Notes: generated by a model from the letters alone, not told the origin. 50,039 nt of DNA from CADEFX01 sp050260355 (GCA_050260355.1 JBLNBZ010000080.1:1-50039), one strand, 5' to 3'. Shown: positions 23,522 through 34,335, counted from the first letter of the stretch. Numbers and translations: made by a program.

Positions 23522-24529
23522 CTACTCGACGGGCACAAGGGAAAAGCCCGCCTCCCGCAGCAGCGCGACCAGTCCGATCTTGCCCGGCAGATGCAGCGCA
23601 CCGACCGCAATGAAGACGCCGCCGTCCTTCAGCATGGGCAAAGCCGCATCACGCATCGACGCATTGCGCACCGCCACCACCTGATGCTCGAACGACTTGA
23701 AGGCTTCCGGCGCGTAACCTGCCTTGCGCGCCAGCTCGAGCTGGAACGGCCATATCGCGCCGATATCGCGCGCGAGGTAGCGCCTGATCATTGTCTCCAA
23801 GAGATCATCGGTGCGGTCGTAGTATTTCAAGGTGACCTTCAGCAGCTCGAGCTGGTCGTGCTCGGGAACGGTCGCGAGGGCATGCAGCTGGCCTTCAAGG
23901 GTCTCGAGGCCGACCACGGCGATACCGCGTTGCTTGCCGTGCTCGCCGATCCGCATGTCGAGGGGCGCAAGGCCAGAGGCGGCTCGCACGCGCTCGCATG
24001 CGGTGAGCGCCAGCGACATCGTGACGACCCATGGCCGCAGCAAGGGCGCGGCGTGCGCCGGGATGCCGCTGGCGACCAGTGCGGAGCGCGCGATCTCGAA
24101 CTGCTCCTTCGACAGCCGCGTCTCGAGCGTCGATCCATCGCGAAAAGTCACCAGGTCACCGAGCTTTCCCATCGCCGCGGCCACGCTCGGCGGCGAGACA
24201 TCGGCGACCTCGACTGCAATCTGCCTGGCGCTGTTCAAAGCCGCGCGCACATTGTCCGGGAGCGCGTTCACGCGATCGTCAGTCAGATGCATCGTCCCGA
24301 ACAGATAGGACGGCGGCACGCCGTCGCGCTCGATGCGCCAGAGCACGTTGCGCGCGTCGCTTGTCGCCTGGGCGGCCGCCATGACGCGCGCATAGGCTGC
24401 GGGATCCTCGGCCTGCATCTCGGCCAGCATGTCGCGGCCGGAGCAGACGGGCGGAGCCGCCAGCGCGCCGCTCAGCAGAGCAGGAAGAAGGAGCGCAGCG
24501 GCGGGAACTTGATAAAGTCTGCGAAACAC
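23522..24529 (-). CDS. TraB/GumN-family protein
   Basis: A 335-residue exported protein of the TraB/PrgY/GumN family, a Tiki-like putative metalloprotease fold. The signal region (FRRLYQVPAAALLLPALLSGALA) is followed by WRIERDGVPPSYLFGTMHLTDDRV, which holds the family GTMH motif, and by AVEVAD. The second conserved block near the end is VFIAVGALHLPGKIGLVALLREAGF, with its GALHLPG signature. The GxxH pairs and the glutamate are the presumed metal ligands. I chose GTG 24529, preceded by CGGGAG, because it starts just before the signal peptide; the frame is open further upstream but overlaps xerC and is arginine-rich. Its cellular role in Alphaproteobacteria is unknown. Confidence 0.85.
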   Translation of the reverse strand: MFRRLYQVPAAALLLPALLSGALAAPPVCSGRDMLAEMQAEDPAAYARVMAAAQATSDARNVLWRIERDGVPPSYLFGTMHLTDDRVNALPDNVRAALNSARQIAVEVADVSPPSVAAAMGKLGDLVTFRDGSTLETRLSKEQFEIARSALVASGIPAHAAPLLRPWVVTMSLALTACERVRAASGLAPLDMRIGEHGKQRGIAVVGLETLEGQLHALATVPEHDQLELLKVTLKYYDRTDDLLETMIRRYLARDIGAIWPFQLELARKAGYAPEAFKSFEHQVVAVRNASMRDAALPMLKDGGVFIAVGALHLPGKIGLVALLREAGFSLVPVE

Positions 24530-24587
24530 GGCTGATGCTCCCGATGGCGAATGCTGACGGCGGCGGCGCCCTGCTCTCAATCGTGGA

Positions 24588-25574
24588 TCAAGATGTAGCC
24601 GCGTCCCCCGCGCGCGGATGAGCGGCATCATACACCTTGAGCAGTCGCTCACGGTCGACCTCGGTATAGGCCTGCGTCGTCGACAGGCTCGCATGGCCGA
24701 GCAGCTCCTGGATCTGCCGCAGATCGGCACCCGCCGACAGCAGATGCGTCGCGAAGGAATGCCTGAGCGCATGTGGCGTCGCGGTGTCGGGCAACCCTAG
24801 CCCAGACCGCAGGCGCTCCATCAGAAGCTGAATGATGCGCGGCGACAGCGGGCCGCCCTTGGCGCCCACGAACAGCACGTCGTCAGGCTCGAGCGGATAG
24901 GGGCACAGCTCGAGATAGCGAGCCACCGCCGCCTGCGTCACCGGCAGCACGGGAACCAGCCGCTCCTTGCGGCCCTTTCCCATGATCCGCAGCATATCGC
25001 GGCCTCCGACGGGCGCGTCGCGCACCTTGAGGCCCAGCGCTTCCGAGATGCGCAGGCCGCATCCGTAAAGCAGCAGCAGCACGGCGACGTCGCGCGCTGC
25101 CACCCAGTCGAGTGCGGCCTCCATGCTGTCGTCGCTCGTGACGGCCGCCGCGCTCTCGACGGACAGCGGCTTCGGGACCGAGTGCGGGATCTTCGGCAGC
25201 GCCAGCGTCAGCACCGCGCGGTTCTTGATGACCTGCTCGGCCTCCAGATGGCGGAAGAGCTGCCGCAGCGCCGACATCGTCCGCGCAAGCGACCGGCTTT
25301 CGAGACCCGCCCTGCGGCGTGCCGCCATGAATGCGCGAAAGCTTTTCGCCTCCAGCTTGGCGAGATCGCCCAGGCAGGGCGCATGTCCCAGATGCTGCTT
25401 CAGCCACTGGAGGAGCTGGCGCACGTCGCGCGCGTAGGCCTCGAGCGTCGCGGCCGAGTATCCCCGCTCGTGCTCGAGATGCTCGAGCCATGCCGCCACG
25501 GCCGCGCGGAGATCGCCGGACAACGCCAGCTCCGAGCCGTCATCCAATATCGCATCGAGTGCGCGGGTGCTCAT
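24588..25574 (-). CDS. xerC: Tyrosine recombinase XerC
   Basis: A 328-residue site-specific recombinase that, with XerD, resolves chromosome dimers at dif near the terminus. The N-terminal core-binding domain (SAM-like, about 22-115) and the catalytic domain carry the full active site: R175 (GCGLRISEAL), K200 (MGKGRKER), H268 and R271 (PHALRHSFATHLL), H294 (LLGHASLSTTQ) and the nucleophile Y303 (AYTEV). It lies between fsa and the TraB/GumN gene, in a conserved alphaproteobacterial neighbourhood with priA and the ATP synthase genes. It is a host housekeeping recombinase, and I see no integrated element beside it. Confidence 0.95.
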   Translation of the reverse strand: MSTRALDAILDDGSELALSGDLRAAVAAWLEHLEHERGYSAATLEAYARDVRQLLQWLKQHLGHAPCLGDLAKLEAKSFRAFMAARRRAGLESRSLARTMSALRQLFRHLEAEQVIKNRAVLTLALPKIPHSVPKPLSVESAAAVTSDDSMEAALDWVAARDVAVLLLLYGCGLRISEALGLKVRDAPVGGRDMLRIMGKGRKERLVPVLPVTQAAVARYLELCPYPLEPDDVLFVGAKGGPLSPRIIQLLMERLRSGLGLPDTATPHALRHSFATHLLSAGADLRQIQELLGHASLSTTQAYTEVDRERLLKVYDAAHPRAGDAATS

Positions 25575-25656
25575 CGTCGAAGCCGAAGCCTTGAGGCTGC
25601 CGCTTCGACCTTCAATGCCGCATAGTTAAGGAGACGTTAAGGCCGGCCGAGCCGCC

Positions 25657-26313
25657 TCAAACGATCTTCTGCCCGGTCTTCTTCCAGTCCGCCAGGAATG
25701 CCTCGAGGCCCTTGTCGGTCAGCGGATGCTTGACCAGCGCCTTCAGGATCCCAGGCGGCACCGTCGCGATGTCCGCGCCGATCAGTGCCGCGTCCCTGAC
25801 GTGGTTCACCGAGCGGATCGAGGCCGCCAGGATCTCGGTGGAGAAATCCGCGTAGTTATCGTAGATCGCACGGATCTCTCGCAGCAGGTCCATGCCGTCG
25901 AGGCCAATGTCATCGAGCCGGCCGAGGAACGGCGAAACGAAGGTCGCACCGGCCTTGGCCGCCAGCAGCGCCTGATTGGCGGAAAAGCACAACGTGACGT
26001 TGACCATCGTGCCTTCCGCGGTGAGCGTCCGGCAGGCCTTGAGGCCGTCCCACGTCAGTGGCACCTTGACCGTGACGTTGCTGGCAATCTTCGCCAGCGT
26101 GCGGCCTTCGCGCAGCATTCCCTCGTAATCGGTGGCTGCCACCTCGGCCGACACCGGCCCTGGCACGATCTCGCAGATCTCGGCGATGATGCTCTTGAAG
26201 TCTCGCCCTGCCTTCGCCACCAGTGAGGGGTTGGTTGTCACGCCATCGAGGAGCCCCAATGCCGCCAACTCCTTGATTTCGGCGATATCCGCCGTATCGA
26301 CGAAGAATTTCAT
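25657..26313 (-). CDS. fsa: Fructose-6-phosphate aldolase / transaldolase-like
   Basis: A 218-residue class I aldolase of the short transaldolase (FSA/TalC) family. It either cleaves fructose 6-phosphate to dihydroxyacetone and glyceraldehyde 3-phosphate or works as a transaldolase of the pentose phosphate pathway. MKFFVDTADIAEIKE and GVTTNPSL are the N-terminal signatures, the Schiff-base lysine is K83 in TVKVPLTWDGL, and the length is that of the roughly 215-residue family. Many alphaproteobacterial members are annotated either way, and sequence alone does not decide the activity. It is divergent from priA across about 80 bases and precedes xerC. Confidence 0.92.
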   Translation of the reverse strand: MKFFVDTADIAEIKELAALGLLDGVTTNPSLVAKAGRDFKSIIAEICEIVPGPVSAEVAATDYEGMLREGRTLAKIASNVTVKVPLTWDGLKACRTLTAEGTMVNVTLCFSANQALLAAKAGATFVSPFLGRLDDIGLDGMDLLREIRAIYDNYADFSTEILAASIRSVNHVRDAALIGADIATVPPGILKALVKHPLTDKGLEAFLADWKKTGQKIV

Positions 26314-26392
26314 GGGGTTGCCTCTTGGCCTTCGGCTCGCCAGGGCCTGGCCCTAAGCTCGCAGACTCGATTCGCGCTGTTCTAGTCTGGTC

Positions 26393-28627
26393 ATGAACCC
26401 ATTGGAAGGCCTGCTCCGCCTCGACGACACGGCCTCGGCCGCGGCCACCCGCCGCGTGCCGGTTCTTTTGCCGGTCGCGCTCGACCAGACCTACGACTAT
26501 GTCGTCCCGCCGGATCTCAGCGTCGACGCTGGGGACTTTGTCCTGGTTCCATTCGGCCCGCAGACGCGGGTTGGCATCGTCTGGGACCGGTTGGTCGGCG
26601 ATTCCGGCAAGCCAGTGGACGCCAAAAAACTCAAGACCCTGACCGAGCGGCTCGACGCGCCGCCGTTGCCGATCGCCTCACTGCGCTTCGCCGAGTGGGT
26701 GGCGCGCTACACGTTGGCACCGCTCGGCATGGTCGCGCGCATGATGATGAGCGCGACCGCGGCCTTTGAGCCGACCAGACCACGTTTCGGCGTGCGCCAG
26801 GTGGAGGGCGCGGGTACGCCCGCCCGCATGACGCCGGCCCGCAGCCGCGCCCTTGCCATCGCTGCCGACGGTCTGATCCGCGCCAAGAGCGCGCTTGCCA
26901 TGGAGGCCGGCTGCACGACCGGCGTCATCGACGGGCTGATCGAGGCCGGTTGCCTGGCCGAGGTCGCCATCCCCGAGAAGAAGGTGCCGCGCCCTAACCC
27001 GGCCCACATGACGGTCGAGTTCACGCCCGAGCAGGATGCGGCGGTGCACGCCCTGCGCTCCGCCGTGGACGGCGGCAACTTCTCCGTCTCGCTGCTCGAC
27101 GGCGTCACCGGCTCGGGCAAGACCGAAGTCTACTTCGAGGCGGTCGCGCGCGCCCTCGACAAGGGACATCAGGCACTCATCATGCTGCCTGAGATCGCGC
27201 TCACCAGCCAGTTCATGAACCGCTTCCAGGACCGGTTCGGCTGCCTCCCTGCGGAGTGGCACTCGGCCCTGTCGTCAGCGGAGCGCGGACGCATCTGGCG
27301 CGCTGTCGCCAGCGGTGAAGCGCGCGTCGTCGTGGGTGCGCGCTCGGCCCTGTTTCTGCCCTTTGCCGGGCTCGGCCTGATTGTCGTCGACGAGGAGCAC
27401 GACCAGGGGTTCAAGCAGGACGACCGCGTGCACTATCAGGCCCGCGACATGGCCGTCGTGCGCGCCAATCTCGCCGGCTGCGCCGTGGTCCTGGCCTCCG
27501 CCACACCATCGGTCGAGAGCCACGTCAACGCCCGCAACGGCCGCTATCGGCATCTCGTCCTGCCCGGCCGTTTCTCGGGCGTGGAGCTCCCCGACGTGAC
27601 CGCCATCGACCTGCGCAAGTCTCCACCGGAGCGCGGCAAGTGGCTCTCGCCGATCCTCGTCGAGGCCGTGCAGCAGACCCTCGAGCGCAAACAGCAGGCA
27701 CTTCTGTTTCTCAACCGCCGCGGCTATGCCCCGCTGACCCTTTGCCGCTCCTGCGGCCACCGCCTGGACTGCCCCCAATGCACGGCGTGGCTGGTAGAGC
27801 ACCGCTTCCGCCACCGCCTGCACTGCCACCACTGCGGCTTCTCGCTGCCGATCCCCTCCAAGTGCCCCAAGTGCTCCGCCGAAGGCACCCTGGTCGCCTG
27901 CGGACCCGGCATCGAGCGCATCGCCGAGGAGGTCAAGGAGCGCTTTGCGGATGCCAAACTGGCTCTGCTCTCATCGGACCTGATCCCCTCCCTGACCGAC
28001 ATGCGGGCCATGATCAAGAAGATCGAGTCAGGCGAGATCGACATCATCATCGGCACGCAAATCGTCGCCAAAGGCCACCATTTTCCCGACCTCGCCACGG
28101 TTGGCGTGGTCGACGGCGATCTCGGCCTCGCCCAGGGCGCCGATCCGCGGGCGGGAGAGCGCACGTTCCAGCTCCTGCATCAGGTGACCGGACGCGCCGG
28201 GCGCGCCTTTGCACGCGGCGCGGGCTTCGTGCAGACCCACATGCCCGAGCATCCGGTGATGGAGGCCATCATCTCAGGCGACCGCGAGGCCTTCCTGGAG
28301 CGCGAGATCCGCACCCGTCAGTCGGCCTTGCTGCCGCCGTTCGGCCGCCTCGTCGCGCTGATCGTGTCCGCGCGACAGAAGGAGGTGGCCGAGGCCTTCG
28401 CGCGCGAGGTGGCGCGCCGCGCGCCCGAGGCAAAACGCATCGAGATACTGGGTCCGGCCGAGGCACCGCTTTCGGTCATCAGGGGCCGGCACCGCTGGCG
28501 GCTGCTGCTGAAAGCGCCGCGCGAGACCGACGTCCAAGCCTACCTGCGCCAGTGGCTCGGCGCTCTGCCCGACGTCAAAGGGGACATCCGCCTCTCGGTG
28601 GACATCGACCCATACAATTTCCTGTAG
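26393..28627 (+). CDS. priA: Primosomal protein N' (PriA helicase)
   Basis: A 744-residue 3'-to-5' DNA helicase that recognises stalled forks and reloads the replicative helicase. The N-terminal DNA-binding domain (VPVLLPVALDQTYDYVVPPDL..GDFVLVPFGPQTRVGIVW) is followed by Walker A GVTGSGKT (237-244) and the DEEH box (333-336). The cysteine-rich zinc module is inserted at about 451-494 (CRSC, CPQC, CHHC, CPKC), and the helicase C-terminal half has VAKGHHFPDLATVGV and GRAGR. All eight zinc cysteines are present. It is divergent from fsa. The downstream BA14K-like gene converges on it. Confidence 0.96.
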   Translation: MNPLEGLLRLDDTASAAATRRVPVLLPVALDQTYDYVVPPDLSVDAGDFVLVPFGPQTRVGIVWDRLVGDSGKPVDAKKLKTLTERLDAPPLPIASLRFAEWVARYTLAPLGMVARMMMSATAAFEPTRPRFGVRQVEGAGTPARMTPARSRALAIAADGLIRAKSALAMEAGCTTGVIDGLIEAGCLAEVAIPEKKVPRPNPAHMTVEFTPEQDAAVHALRSAVDGGNFSVSLLDGVTGSGKTEVYFEAVARALDKGHQALIMLPEIALTSQFMNRFQDRFGCLPAEWHSALSSAERGRIWRAVASGEARVVVGARSALFLPFAGLGLIVVDEEHDQGFKQDDRVHYQARDMAVVRANLAGCAVVLASATPSVESHVNARNGRYRHLVLPGRFSGVELPDVTAIDLRKSPPERGKWLSPILVEAVQQTLERKQQALLFLNRRGYAPLTLCRSCGHRLDCPQCTAWLVEHRFRHRLHCHHCGFSLPIPSKCPKCSAEGTLVACGPGIERIAEEVKERFADAKLALLSSDLIPSLTDMRAMIKKIESGEIDIIIGTQIVAKGHHFPDLATVGVVDGDLGLAQGADPRAGERTFQLLHQVTGRAGRAFARGAGFVQTHMPEHPVMEAIISGDREAFLEREIRTRQSALLPPFGRLVALIVSARQKEVAEAFAREVARRAPEAKRIEILGPAEAPLSVIRGRHRWRLLLKAPRETDVQAYLRQWLGALPDVKGDIRLSVDIDPYNFL

Positions 28628-28757
28628 AGCCGATCCGATCGCGCAACCGCTTCCGCCGGGAAGCGAGACCCAAAGGGAAGGGGCCGCGCCGGCCCGCGGT
28701 CACGACTGCCGCGGGCAAGCCCGGTCCCAAGATGGGCCACCCTTGAATGTCCAGGGC

Positions 28758-29168
28758 CTATCGCAAATACGGGCAGAGCCGCTTCTCGCCGGAGTAGGTG
28801 GTGTAAAGGCCCGTGCGCCACTCGAATGAGCGGAAATTCTCGGCACAAACGACGCGCGGATCGCCATGATAGTTGGCAGGGTAATAGTAGGGGCCGTCAT
28901 AGGAGTAATCGTCGTAGTAATAGCCCCGGCGCGGCCGATACGCCTCGTTGGCGATAATGGCGCCCGCTACGATCCCGGCCCCCAGCCCGATCCAGGGCGC
29001 CGCCCCCCAGCCGCGTCGCCAGCCGCGATAATGGACCTGCGTCAACCCGCCGGAAACGTCCGCCTTTGCGGCGGGAACGGTGGCTGGTGCCATCGGGGCG
29101 GCCTGGGACGGGGAAAAGGCAAGCGCCAGCGCCAAAACACTCAATGGCACAAGCTTCGAGGCAGACAT
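28758..29168 (-). CDS. BA14K-like exported protein
   Basis: A 136-residue exported protein. Signal peptide residues 1-24 (MSASKLVPLSVLALALAFSPSQAAP) are followed by a short Ala/Pro linker, a Trp/Gly-rich patch and a membrane-like glycine-rich helix (WIGLGAGIVAGAIIANEAYRP). A Tyr-rich stretch (YYYDDYSYDGPYYYP) and the C-terminal signature VVCAENFRSFEWRTGLYTTYSGEKRLCPYLR complete it. That C-terminus, with its C...FRS-(Y/F)-x-x-x-(T/S)-G-x-Y...C spacing, is the BA14K motif known from Brucella and relatives. ATG 29168 is chosen because AGGAG lies seven bases upstream; an in-frame ATG at 29183 would only add MRSET. The function is unsettled, and the family is linked to lectin-like or immunogenic surface properties. 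Confidence 0.82.
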   Translation of the reverse strand: MSASKLVPLSVLALALAFSPSQAAPMAPATVPAAKADVSGGLTQVHYRGWRRGWGAAPWIGLGAGIVAGAIIANEAYRPRRGYYYDDYSYDGPYYYPANYHGDPRVVCAENFRSFEWRTGLYTTYSGEKRLCPYLR

Positions 29169-29567
29169 GGTCTCGCTCCTCATCAAGTTGGCTCCCTCGG
29201 AATAGGCGTGAATCCTGGCCGATCTAACGCAGCAAGGCCGAATCTTCCGTCGCCACAATTGCCTATCTAACCCTACGGTATGGCGAACTTTTGGCTGCGG
29301 ACCCGCTTCGAAATGATCGGATATGGCGTGCGGGGAGCGAGGAGCGTCCCGGGCCGACGAGCTGGAACCGCCCTTTCGATGCGGCATTGCATACACGCCA
29401 CACCCGTTGATGCTCTTCACTGAGCATGCTAGACGGAGCGCGGCTCTGCAAAGAAGGCGCCGGGAGGGGCTGTCGGCGCTGGTTCTGCAGTGGCTACTTC
29501 CTACCACGCGGGATTTTAGCGCTGGGGCGGGGTGATCCCTGAGAGCCTGAGGGGCAGAGCGTTTCAC
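29169..29567. other. Divergent promoter region for BA14K-like gene and ATP synthase operon
   Basis: About 400 bases without a convincing gene. It must carry the promoters of the BA14K-like gene (minus) and atpH (plus). A small perfect inverted repeat ATGCTC/GAGCAT (29410-29415, 29422-29427) overlaps a TTGATG box (29407-29412) that is 17 bases from TAGACG. This is only a weak sigma-70 candidate. No RNA gene or larger repeat is visible. Confidence 0.5.
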
Positions 29568-30130
29568 GTGGCGAATGACGATCCGATGATGGCGAGCGTG
29601 GCGGGGCGTTATGCCTCCGCCCTTTTTGATCTCGCCAACGAGCAGCGGCAGCTACAGCAGGTCGAGCAAGATCTCACCACCCTTCAGACGCTGCTCGACA
29701 CCAGCAAGGACTTCGAGCGCCTGGTGCGCAGCCCCGTTTTCTCCGCCGAGGATCAGGCGCGCGCGCTCACGGCCGTCGCCGAAAGGGCACAGCTCAGCCC
29801 GCTGGTCGTCAACTTCCTGCGGCTGATCGCCAGGAACCGCCGGCAGTTCGCGCTGGTCGACATGATCAAGAATTTCCGCACGCTGGCGGCGCGTTTCCGC
29901 GGCGAGGTGGCGGCCGAGGTGGCCTCCGCCCACCCGCTCACCGAGAGCCAGCTCGAGACGCTCCGGGAGACGCTCAGGGCCTCTGTCGCCGGCAAGAGCG
30001 TGCAGCTTCACACCCGGGTTGACCCCAGTCTGCTCGGCGGCCTTATCGTCAAGATCGGCAGCCGCATGATTGACAGCTCGCTTCGCACCAAGCTCAGCAA
30101 TCTCAAGATCGCGATGAAAGGGACCGGCTG

Positions 30131-30131
<1 letters not shown>
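29568..30131 (+). CDS. atpH: ATP synthase F1 subunit delta
   Basis: A 187-residue stalk subunit that ties the F1 alpha3-beta3 head to the b-subunit stator. The N-terminal helical bundle (VAGRYASALFDLANEQRQLQQVEQDL) and the C-terminal part (RGEVAAEVASAHPLTESQLETL, then LGGLIVKIGSRMIDSSLRTKLSNL) are typical. I chose GTG 29568 (V-A-N-D-D-P), because relatives usually begin about this far ahead of VxGRYA. ATGs at 29586 and 29589 and a GTG at 29532 are alternatives, and the ribosome site is not decisive. The stop TGA overlaps the atpA ATG by one base. Confidence 0.92.
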
Positions 30132-31660
<1,529 letters not shown>

Positions 31661-31685
31661 ACGCTACTCAGCACGATCGGGCGCG

Positions 31686-32564
31686 ATGGCCTCCCTCAAA
31701 GACATGCGCAACCGCATCGCCTCGGTGAAGGCGACGCGGAAAATCACCCAGGCGATGCAGATGGTGGCCGCCGCCAAGCTGCGGCGGGCGCAGCAGGCCG
31801 CGACCTCCGCCCGGCCCTTTGCGGAGCGCATGGCGAGGACGCTTGCCAACGTCAAAGGGCGTGTCGCCGACAAGGCGGGCGCCTCGCCGCTTCTGGTGGG
31901 CACCGGCAAGGACCAGGTGCACCTGCTCATCGTCATGACGGCCGAGCGCGGCCTGTGCGGCGGCTTCAACTCCAACATCGCGCGTCTGGCGCGCGCCGAT
32001 GCCCAGCGCCTCGCCAGGGACGGCAAGACCGTCAAGATCATGTGCGTCGGCCGCAAAGGCTACGACAACCTGCGCCGCGACTGGGGCAGGTCGGTCATCG
32101 ACCGCGTCGACCTGAAGGGCGTCAAGCAGATTCAATTCTCTCATGCCGAGGATATCGCTCACAAGGTCCTCGCCATGTTCGAGGCCGGTGAGTTCGACGT
32201 CTGCACGCTCTACTTCTCGGAATTCAAATCCGTCATCGCGCAGAAGCCGACGGCGCTCCAGCTCATCCCCGCCGAGACGCCCGCGCAGGGCGAGACCACC
32301 GAGTCGCAGGCCGTCTACGAGATGGAGCCCAGCGAGGAGGAGATCCTTTCCTACCTGCTCGCGCGCAACATCGCCACGCAGATCTTCCGCGGCCTGCTCG
32401 AAAACGGCGCGTCCGAGCAGGGCGCGCGCATGTCGGCCATGGACAACGCCACGCGCAACGCAGGCGACATGATCAGCAAGTTGACGATCCGCTACAATCG
32501 CCAGCGGCAGGCCAATATCACCAAGGAACTGATCGAGATCATCTCGGGCGCCGAGGCGCTCTGA
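31686..32564 (+). CDS. atpG: ATP synthase F1 subunit gamma
   Basis: A 292-residue rotor shaft subunit. The N-terminal helix (MASLKDMRNRIASVKATRKITQAMQMVAAAKLRRAQ) and the C-terminal helix (MSAMDNATRNAGDMISKLTIRYNRQRQANITKELIEIISGAEAL) form the coiled-coil axle. The middle Rossmann-like domain contains the expected ERGLCGGFNSNIAR. The spacing to atpD is 29 bases, with AAGGA ahead of the atpD ATG. Confidence 0.96.
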   Translation: MASLKDMRNRIASVKATRKITQAMQMVAAAKLRRAQQAATSARPFAERMARTLANVKGRVADKAGASPLLVGTGKDQVHLLIVMTAERGLCGGFNSNIARLARADAQRLARDGKTVKIMCVGRKGYDNLRRDWGRSVIDRVDLKGVKQIQFSHAEDIAHKVLAMFEAGEFDVCTLYFSEFKSVIAQKPTALQLIPAETPAQGETTESQAVYEMEPSEEEILSYLLARNIATQIFRGLLENGASEQGARMSAMDNATRNAGDMISKLTIRYNRQRQANITKELIEIISGAEAL

Positions 32565-32593
32565 CCCCCACGCACCAAGGCAAGGAACGAGAC

Positions 32594-34030
32594 ATGGCAT
32601 CGAACAAAGTCGGTAAAATCCGCCAGGTCATGGGCGCCGTCGTCGACGTGCAGTTCGACGGTCACCTGCCGGAGATCCTGAATTCGCTCGAGACGCAGAA
32701 CGGCGGCCAGCGGCTGGTGCTCGAGGTGGCTCAGCACCTCGGCGAGAGCACGGTGCGCACCATCGCCATGGACTCGACCGAAGGCCTCGTGCGCGGCCAG
32801 GAAGTGACCGACACCGGCCAGCCGATCTCGGTCCCCGTCGGCGACGAGACGCTCGGGCGCATCATGAACGTGATCGGCGAGCCGGTGGACGAGGCCGGAC
32901 CCATCAAGACCTCGGCCAGACGCGCCATCCATCAGCCGGCACCGTCGTTCGCCGACCAGTCCACCGAGGCCGAGATCCTCGTCACCGGCATCAAGGTCGT
33001 CGACCTGCTCGCACCGTACGCCAAGGGCGGCAAGATCGGCCTGTTCGGCGGCGCGGGCGTCGGCAAGACCGTGCTGATCATGGAGCTCATCAACAACGTC
33101 GCCAAGGCGCACGGCGGCTATTCAGTCTTCGCCGGCGTCGGCGAGCGCACGCGCGAGGGCAACGACCTCTACCACGAGATGATCGAGTCGCGGGTCAACA
33201 TCGACCCCAAGAAGAACAACGGCTCGACCGCCGGCTCCAAGTGCGCGCTGGTCTATGGGCAGATGAACGAGCCGCCCGGAGCCCGCGCCCGCGTCGGCCT
33301 GTCCGGCCTTACGGTCGCCGAGCATTTCCGCGATCAGGGCCAGGACGTGCTGTTCTTCGTCGACAACATCTTCCGGTTCACGCAGGCAGGCTCAGAGGTG
33401 TCGGCGCTGCTCGGCCGCATCCCGTCGGCGGTCGGCTATCAGCCGACGCTTGCCACCGACATGGGCGCCCTGCAGGAGCGCATCACCACGACGCAGAAGG
33501 GCTCGATCACGTCGGTGCAGGCCATCTACGTGCCTGCCGACGACCTTACCGATCCTGCGCCGGCGACCTCCTTCGCCCACCTCGACGCGACAACCGTGCT
33601 GTCGCGCAGCATCGCGGAAAAGGGCATCTACCCGGCCGTCGACCCTCTCGACTCGACCTCCCGCATCCTCGAGCCGCGGGTCGTCGGCGAGGAGCACTAT
33701 CAGGTGGCGCGCCGCGTGCAGCAGATCCTGCAGCGCTACAAGTCCCTGCAGGACATCATCGCCATTCTGGGCATGGACGAGCTGTCGGAAGAAGACAAGA
33801 TGACGGTCGCCCGCGCCCGCAAGATCGAGCGGTTCCTGTCGCAGCCCTTCCATGTCGCGGAAGTTTTCACGGGCTCCCCCGGCAAGCTGGTTTCCATCCA
33901 GGACACCATCAAGGGATTCAAGGGTTTGTGCGACGGCGACTACGATCACCTGCCCGAGCAGGCCTTCTACATGGTGGGTACTATCGAGGAAGCGGTTGCA
34001 AAGGCCGAGAAGCTCGCCGAAGCTGCGTGA
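32594..34030 (+). CDS. atpD: ATP synthase F1 subunit beta
   Basis: A 478-residue catalytic subunit. Walker A GGAGVGKT is at 152-159, the catalytic carboxylate lies in GVGERTREGND (E184, R185), Walker B is in VLFFVDNIFRFTQAG, and the DELSEED loop is seen in full (about 395-401). The sequence is close to other alphaproteobacterial AtpD. It is normally followed directly by atpC, but here a 78-residue gene lies between them, starting 22 bases after the stop. Confidence 0.97.
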   Translation: MASNKVGKIRQVMGAVVDVQFDGHLPEILNSLETQNGGQRLVLEVAQHLGESTVRTIAMDSTEGLVRGQEVTDTGQPISVPVGDETLGRIMNVIGEPVDEAGPIKTSARRAIHQPAPSFADQSTEAEILVTGIKVVDLLAPYAKGGKIGLFGGAGVGKTVLIMELINNVAKAHGGYSVFAGVGERTREGNDLYHEMIESRVNIDPKKNNGSTAGSKCALVYGQMNEPPGARARVGLSGLTVAEHFRDQGQDVLFFVDNIFRFTQAGSEVSALLGRIPSAVGYQPTLATDMGALQERITTTQKGSITSVQAIYVPADDLTDPAPATSFAHLDATTVLSRSIAEKGIYPAVDPLDSTSRILEPRVVGEEHYQVARRVQQILQRYKSLQDIIAILGMDELSEEDKMTVARARKIERFLSQPFHVAEVFTGSPGKLVSIQDTIKGFKGLCDGDYDHLPEQAFYMVGTIEEAVAKAEKLAEAA

Positions 34031-34052
34031 GAATCAACCAGAGGGGTTCGAC

Positions 34053-34289
34053 ATGGCGGCAGGCAATTTCGGTTCGTGCTGTAACACGCTCAAGGAAGCA
34101 ATGTCGGAGCAGGAGTTCGATCCGCTCATTGCGGTCGGCGACGACGGGATTTTGTACATGTCGGTCGGGCTGGTCGACGTCGAGGAGAACGAGCCCGGCA
34201 TGGTCGACTATCCGGTGATGTTCTGCCCGTTCTGCGGCAAGGGACTGCAGACGGAGCAGGAGGTCGAGGCAAAGGGCGGCAAAGCCTGA
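34053..34289 (+). CDS. Small CPFC-motif protein inside the ATP synthase operon
   Basis: A 78-residue cytoplasmic protein with no signal peptide. It contains a cysteine pair near the N-terminus (C9, C10 in NFGSCCNTLKEAM) and a zinc-ribbon-like knuckle, FCPFCGKGLQ (C58, C61). Four cysteines could bind one zinc ion, or the CPFC could act as a thiol pair. The middle segment (FDPLIAVGDDGILYMSVGLVDVEENEPGMVDYPV) is acidic and strand-like. GAGGGG lies six bases upstream of ATG 34053, so it is well set for translation. It sits between atpD and atpC on the same strand with short gaps (22 and 46 bases), so it should be co-transcribed with them. I do not recognise the family. It could be an assembly or regulatory factor for F1, or an unrelated insertion. 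Confidence 0.85.
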   Translation: MAAGNFGSCCNTLKEAMSEQEFDPLIAVGDDGILYMSVGLVDVEENEPGMVDYPVMFCPFCGKGLQTEQEVEAKGGKA

Positions 34290-34335
34290 CCGCGCTCGGG
34301 GTCTGCAACACGACAGGACGGGAACTAAGAATTTC

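Noticed and set aside
24530..24772. Extension of the TraB/GumN frame into xerC
   Set aside because: The added residues are Arg-rich noise overlapping the xerC coding sequence; the signal peptide begins at 24529.
24588..25574. XerC-like recombinase as a sign of an integrated element
   Set aside because: The protein is the housekeeping XerC with its usual neighbours (fsa, priA, atp genes). No attachment site, cargo or second recombinase is near.
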